NCBI RefSeq assembly: GCF_050908995.1
Contig: NC_135118.1
Span: 19,477,501-19,541,500 of the forward strand
Origin: Andrena cerasifolii
Lineage: Eukaryota; Arthropoda; Insecta; Hymenoptera; Andrenidae
Reading direction: 5' to 3'
DNA: 64,000 nt
Below the pieces are notes generated by a model. The model was not told the origin of the DNA and ran no database searches. It worked only from the letters and a program-made list of their open reading frames with translations. Positions 59,301-64,000 of the stretch are shown here, piece by piece. How positions within the stretch are numbered: position 1 is the stretch's first letter; every line of letters starts with the position of its first letter. The position numbers were made by a program, and so were the translations under genes.

Positions 59301-62300
59301 GTATCCTTCTGATCGCGCCCCTTCTTCTCCATCTTGATTTGTCGAGCTAAAAACTGAATTAAGCATATACACATCTGAAAAACGTTGACCATCGACTACT
59401 ACTGATATTTCTGTATGCCAACCTGTTCTCGACTCCATTTAGGCACGCGTTCTACTTTGTCGTGTCGCGCGGAACGACCCATCTTACTCTCCTCGATTTT
59501 CTTCTCAATCTCCTTCACGTTCCAATCAGTTTTCTCGATTTTACCTGTAGGGTGCAATGCCAGAATTATGTACGGGCGCTTTGCAAGCGGAGCACGTATA
59601 CAGCAAGGAGTATTTGCAGTAACAACACTGATGAAATACGGCACTTAGATACGAACCAATGGCACGCAGAAGATCTCTTGGTTTCTTCTCGGACGGAGCA
59701 GATCCTTTCAGTTTGTCCTCGATATTTTTTATTCTCCCGGAAAATTCCTCGTCGATGCTGTTTCTACGGTGACCAGCGTGTATCTTGGGTTCCCTGTCCT
59801 AGAAGGAATTCGCAGTTTGAAATAAACGGAATTAGTGGATGGTAAAACGTGAAGACGATCACAAATCCATGAAACTTATAAACAAGCAGAAATGCAATAT
59901 AATTTATAGTCGCAGTACATATATATAGAAAAAAAAACCCAGAAATTTATTAATATACATTTGAAGCTGTAATAAATTAGCATATCTCACTTGTTTCCTT
60001 CGTAATGTGTAATATTAGTGTGACAGATCTTTTAAAAGTATATAAATTCATTCTGTCGATATTATGAACACCCTCTTTTAGTTAGTAATGTGAATGGAAG
60101 TCTTTGTCTCTCCAAGTATTATTGATGTTCGCATCGCATGCACGTAATTCGAAGTTCTCGATCCCTTTCGTATCATTAGTCAACACACCTGTCATTAATT
60201 TATAGTGGAAAATAACAAAAGAAGAAGAACGCCTGTTACAATGATGTGAATTAGTATGTAAACGAATGATACATACAAAATTGATTGCGTCATCAAGTAC
60301 CTATTATATCTCCCATTAGTATATTGTTGGATGAGTACGATAATCACATTCCTGGAGTTCGCGCGATTGTTTTGTTAAAGGTTTACTTAAAACAACAATC
60401 AAAAAAGAAGAAAAAAAAAACAGAGACATTTTACAATCCCAAAATCATTCACTCTGTCCAGCTTACTGGGTACAAGATTTTCTGTTCTAGATATTTCACT
60501 CTATCCTTGAAATCCGGCGCTGTTTGGCGGTACAAGAATATCGAGTAATCTTCGAACGGCTCGTCTTTCTCGCGTTTCGCGTTCGCTTGCAGCATCTGCA
60601 TACTTTTGTAGAATTGCTGTGTCGCCATTTTTCGCAAATATTGCCGTCTTCTCATACGCTCCACACGATTCTTTTCTATGTCCTCGAGTCTCTTCTGCCT
60701 TTCCTCCTTCACATGCACCGCAAAACACGTACAGCGTTGACATTAATTCAAACATCGGGGATCTTAGCGCGCCTCTCTTGTTTGCCAATTTAGCTCTGAT
60801 TTTGCAAACTATTTAGATGATACAACGTATGGACAGCTTATGTTACGTGGTTTAACTATCTATTGAAATCGGTACGATCACAAACAGGGCAGACGAAGAT
60901 CGAGGGTTCTCTGGCTCAGGTTCGGCTAAGTTACAAGTTTTCATTCCGTTTGTTTATTTTTAAAAAGTAGGCCTAGATTTATTTTCTAACGGGGCATTCG
61001 ATTATAACATACTGGGGAGGAGTTCTATTACAATCTATCCGGTCTAAGTGATTTTAGTAAATAGGACGAATACAAAAGCTGGCGTAGCAAATATATTATA
61101 ACATAGACATAGATATAGATATAGAAAAGGTTTTACAACATAACCGATAGTGTTTCTCGCAATATTTCCACTGATACTTTGGTCGACTATGCGAAGCGAT
61201 TAGAATGTAAGAACTTCCTTCTGCACCACGGCAATGGTAACTCCAATAATTATGATTAACAACGATACGATTATCCCACGATACATAAGTGCTTCAATCT
61301 TCTGCCACCGTGACTATAGGATATAAGCATTGTAAGTCTTACGCGTGTGTATGGGATGTTAGTGTTCAATATGTAACACCTCATGGAATATCTTCATATG
61401 CGGACTGCAATTACAGAAGCTCGCACCATTATTGTACTTTATTCCATAAAGCGTTAAATATGTGACTGAACACTTCGCATTTAACCCCGACTCTTTGAAT
61501 CTGCCAGTACATCTGGTTCTATCGTATACAAACAAAAAATCCCAGTAAACCTACAATAGTGTGATCGAAAAATTCTGGATCAGTGAATGCGAAGTGTTGA
61601 TCTCAAAGTGAAGTATAAAATGAATGCTTTAACCATCGTCTGCTAACTAAAAGCTTCAGAAATATGTGTACGTATGATTAAAAATTTATGGGCAAAAATG
61701 TCTTTCTGTGCCCTCTAATTTTTGTTACGATAGTTGATACTCCGACTTTCAACGAAAGAGAACTTACCACTGTCGCTCCCATTTTCTCTGTGCTGCGTCT
61801 CTTTCGAGAACGTCGGCTAATAGTGTCCCCCTTCTTGTCCGCGGGGTTTAAATTTTCGTTATGTCTGGATCGTGAGTGTCTCGTTCTCGTTGCACTGTCC
61901 TGCCTGGCGATACGGTCGAGCAAATGAACCTTTTGGTCAGGCGTTAATTGGCTCAATTGTTTACTATGAGCGGGCCTTTCCTCGTTTTCGGGTTCCTTCA
62001 TGAAACACGAGCAATGTATCGTTACACAATAACGCAGACCGGGCATCGTTACGGTAATCTAAGAGGAATGGAGATTAGAATTGAATGTTGGCTCGTTAAC
62101 TTTACTGTTCCCCATACGACAACACTTGCGGCATTTTCTATGGAAATTATTCGCAGGCTTGAATAATCTCTTCAAGGACGATGCGAACATGTTACTCCGA
62201 AGCTTATCTCTTATCCAGCTTATCAGAAATCTGCCGTCCGTTCCCGAGGAATCTCCTTCTAGCGCTTCGATTCTATTATTATTACAGTCTAACCACCTGA

Positions 62301-63801
62301 CACTTTCTCGAGAGGCAATTCGAGGATTGGGACATGAGAATGGTTCTGCTCCTCGGTCATGAACGATGTATGACGGAGTACGACTCCTACGGGACGAAGG
62401 ATCGGGCGTTCTTGGGCTTGGAGGATATGTCTCGGTTAGCGGTATGTATTCTGGCGATGGTAAACGTTTCGCCCCTGATTTCGAACATGATACCGAATAC
62501 TATAAAACACGGAATATACGTTAAAAAATCTCTGGACCTCTTCCTATTACCGCGCGAATCTACTTACTAGTTTCGGGTGCCTGATGTAGGGGATTTCGCC
62601 GCGGAAAACCTCGTAAATCTGCGTCAGATAGGAGAACATGGCGAGCTTGTCAGGAACGTCGCACTGGGCCATTTCCTCTCCCGTCATTATCTGCAAAATT
62701 CAATATTTAACACGTCTGAATATAATTCTCCCGAGTTGAGAGTTCACGCTGCAATTAAATAGCTTACAGGTGGTATGCCCAATTCCTTCTCTAAAACGTC
62801 GAAGGCCACCTGGTTGTTCTTCGTCACGTCGTCTGGCTGCAGGCTGTGGAAATCGATTAGGTCCGGGCGGTATCTGTGAATGATCGCAGAAATAGCCAGG
62901 CCGTTCTTGAAGGAGGCCCCCATGTCCTCTATTTTAACCGAGTCGTAGAGAGCGACCTGCTTCTGCAGCCAGCGGAGCAGCATATCTGGATGCACTTGAC
63001 AGTCTCCACGTAGGTCTGCGGGATAAATCGTGATTCAACTAATGCCAGCGGTTGTTCGGCTGTACCGCAGAGCGCCGCGGAAGAAATACTCACCGCGACG
63101 GCGACGTTTCTTGGGGATATCAACGTCCGATTGCACGGGGGGCTTGATGCTGTCGGGATCATCTGTATCGAGGAGACTTCGCACTTGCATTGGAGTTACA
63201 GAGGATACATTCAGATTTGGGTATCTTAAAGAGAAGACAGCGAGAAGACAATTATCGGGGAAAATAAATGACGCTGAGCATCGAGTATCATGTTTGACAG
63301 TGAACGAAAATTCAACAGCTACGCGAAGAGCCGCGCGGGCCACGAGTTACTCTGACATGGAAAAAGTATAAACGCTTGGAAGCCTCGACTTTAAAGCAGT
63401 TTACAAACTTCGCACGCACGCGTCTTCATTGATACCTTTTTTTATTTAAATGCGAGTTTACAACTAAAGTGTGCACGCGTACAAATCTCGGCCGTATAGA
63501 TCCGGATACGCTGGGCTAACTTAATGTATACAGATGTTTGGACCTAACGTGACCTATATAGCGCAGGAACGTTACGTTACCAAAGTAGTGCGTTATACCT
63601 GGTGTGAGGGTCCAGCGTGTACGCGGCGTAATCTCTGTTTAAATTTTCCGGCGTGGTCTGCCCGAGTAGTCTGTAAATCGATTCTCGCTCCGCAATTACT
63701 TCCAGAGGCGACATCGAGGCGCCCCATTGCTTGATCGCCCAGCAGGCGTCCAGCGAGCTCAAAAATCCCCTCGCGCAACCGGAGCCCGTTGGCCAAAAGG
63801 G
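47313..63801 (-). CDS. Mical: F-actin monooxygenase Mical, 5' end beyond the window
   Basis: Exons, 5' to 3': 63599-63801 (end of FAD domain, PFWPTGSGCARGFLSSLDA), 63094-63224 (PKKRRRR, NLS-like), 62768-63015 and 62568-62690 (CH domain), 61768-61995, 60467-60706 (basic coiled coil, then FEDYSIFLYRQTAPDF), 59657-59798, 59423-59544, 59150-59353, 58574-58733 and 58330-58493 (LIM domain, CHFCNKR...HRGCFRCEYC). An acidic set follows: 58053-58255, 57800-57978 and 54892-57728. The distal set is 50648-54208, 49665-49809, 49437-49584, 49229-49338, 48983-49156, 48533-48647, 47313-47409; its last six carry the C-terminal bMERB Rab-binding coiled coil (QREFLESRG-like QRELESRGVSVEKAL). Mical oxidises actin methionines to disassemble filaments downstream of semaphorin-plexin. 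Phases fit skipping from 58330 directly to 54208. The catalytic N terminus lies right of 64000. Confidence 0.93.
54295..54720. other. Mical intron, nothing recognised
   Basis: AT-rich sequence between the proximal poly(A) signal and the distal large exon (acceptor TCTCCGCAG at 54209). No repeat or RNA gene seen. Confidence 0.4.
54742..54747 (-). terminator. poly(A) signal for the proximal Mical 3' end
   Basis: AATAAA on the minus strand, the first after the CVVS stop codon, between the proximal terminal exon and the distal Mical exons. Confidence 0.5.
54892..57728 (-). CDS. Mical: Mical long alternative terminal exon ending in a CAAX-type box
   Basis: The exon follows acceptor GTTACACAG and continues the frame of exon 57800-57978 (phase 1) for 944 codons. 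It is mostly acidic and Ser/Thr-rich low complexity, with basic patches. It ends RSRKDKCVVS then a stop at 54892-54894. Cys-Val-Val-Ser after a basic stretch fits the CAAX farnesylation pattern. A minus-strand AATAAA lies at 54742-54747, about 145 bp past the stop. That fits a terminal exon giving a shorter Mical without the bMERB domain. A weak donor (TGT/GTAGTG) seven codon positions or fewer before the stop could instead splice in phase to 54208, so internal use is not excluded. Confidence 0.7.
60720..61767. other. Mical intron, nothing recognised
   Basis: About 1.05 kb intron between the exons 61768-61995 and 60467-60706. No repeat or coding segment recognised apart from a short CATAGA run near 61100-61120. 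Confidence 0.4.
62059..62499 (-). other. open 146-residue frame in a Mical intron, possible alternative exon
   Basis: After an acceptor-like TTTTATAG the minus strand is open for 146 codons, in phase 0, exactly continuing from the second CH exon (62568-62690, ends phase 0), and stops with TAG at 62059-62061. The product is Ser/Pro/Arg-rich at first (RTPDPSSRRSRTPSY) and basic with Cys later (RKCRKCCRMG). It begins without Met. It would replace everything after the CH domain. No AATAAA follows within 1 kb, and no strong in-phase donor was found. Confidence 0.4.
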
Positions 63802-64000
63802 CTGGAATAATTGTCGCATTTCAGTTTCTGACACTTCCATTGCACAGGGCAATTAAGCGTGGCTGCTGTGGCACAGTATGCACCAAGCGATTCGAAGATA
63901 AAAAGACAGCACCAGCAGCTTTGAATAGCGAGCACTGGGGACACCACTGTGCAATGGTCAACGATTAAGATTAGATTGGAAATACGGGCGCACGGAGTGG

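Overview
The window reads as nuclear DNA of an insect, most probably a hymenopteran. It is AT-rich, genes are split by short GT-AG introns, and every recognisable gene encodes a conserved animal protein. Exon models below were built by hand: ORFs were joined at GT/AG sites and kept only when codon phase agreed across every junction. The species cannot be named from the sequence alone.

Layout. (1) 1-12.4 kb: 5' part of a minus-strand gene for a small single-pass membrane protein with a PDZ domain. Its two large introns carry a dense cluster of foldback repeats. (2) 12.4-15.2 kb: intergenic; GC-rich near the PDZ-gene start, then AT-rich. (3) 15.2-18.7 kb: two intronless plus-strand genes, CNOT11 (CCR4-NOT subunit) and thymine DNA glycosylase (TDG). 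(4) 19.2-24.5 kb: minus-strand peroxisomal multifunctional enzyme type 2, 16 exons ending in an SKL peroxisomal signal and convergent with TDG. (5) 25.6-27.5 kb: minus-strand lin-7, 5 coding exons. (6) 29.2-34.5 kb: plus-strand Claspin, 7 coding exons, divergent from lin-7. (7) 36.5-37.5 kb: plus-strand Rab21, 4 exons. (8) 40.3-44.3 kb: minus-strand ARHGAP1/RhoGAP68F-type protein, 10 exons. (9) 47.3 kb to past the right edge: minus-strand Mical (F-actin monooxygenase), running off the window inside its FAD domain.

The genes are ordinary housekeeping and signalling genes with no common pathway. Claspin and TDG act in genome maintenance. CNOT11 acts in mRNA turnover and MFE2 in peroxisomal beta-oxidation. 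Lin-7, Rab21, RhoGAP68F and Mical act in polarity, trafficking and actin control.

The most interesting observations are: a hAT-type MITE in Claspin whose 8-bp target duplication copied the intron's own splice donor; a long Mical exon that ends in a CAAX-type box and has its own poly(A) signal, implying a prenylated short isoform; an unexplained 147-codon in-phase reading frame after the Mical CH domain; and many unrelated near-palindromic foldback elements in introns. I found no CRISPR array, rRNA, convincing tRNA, operon or clearly new enzymatic system.
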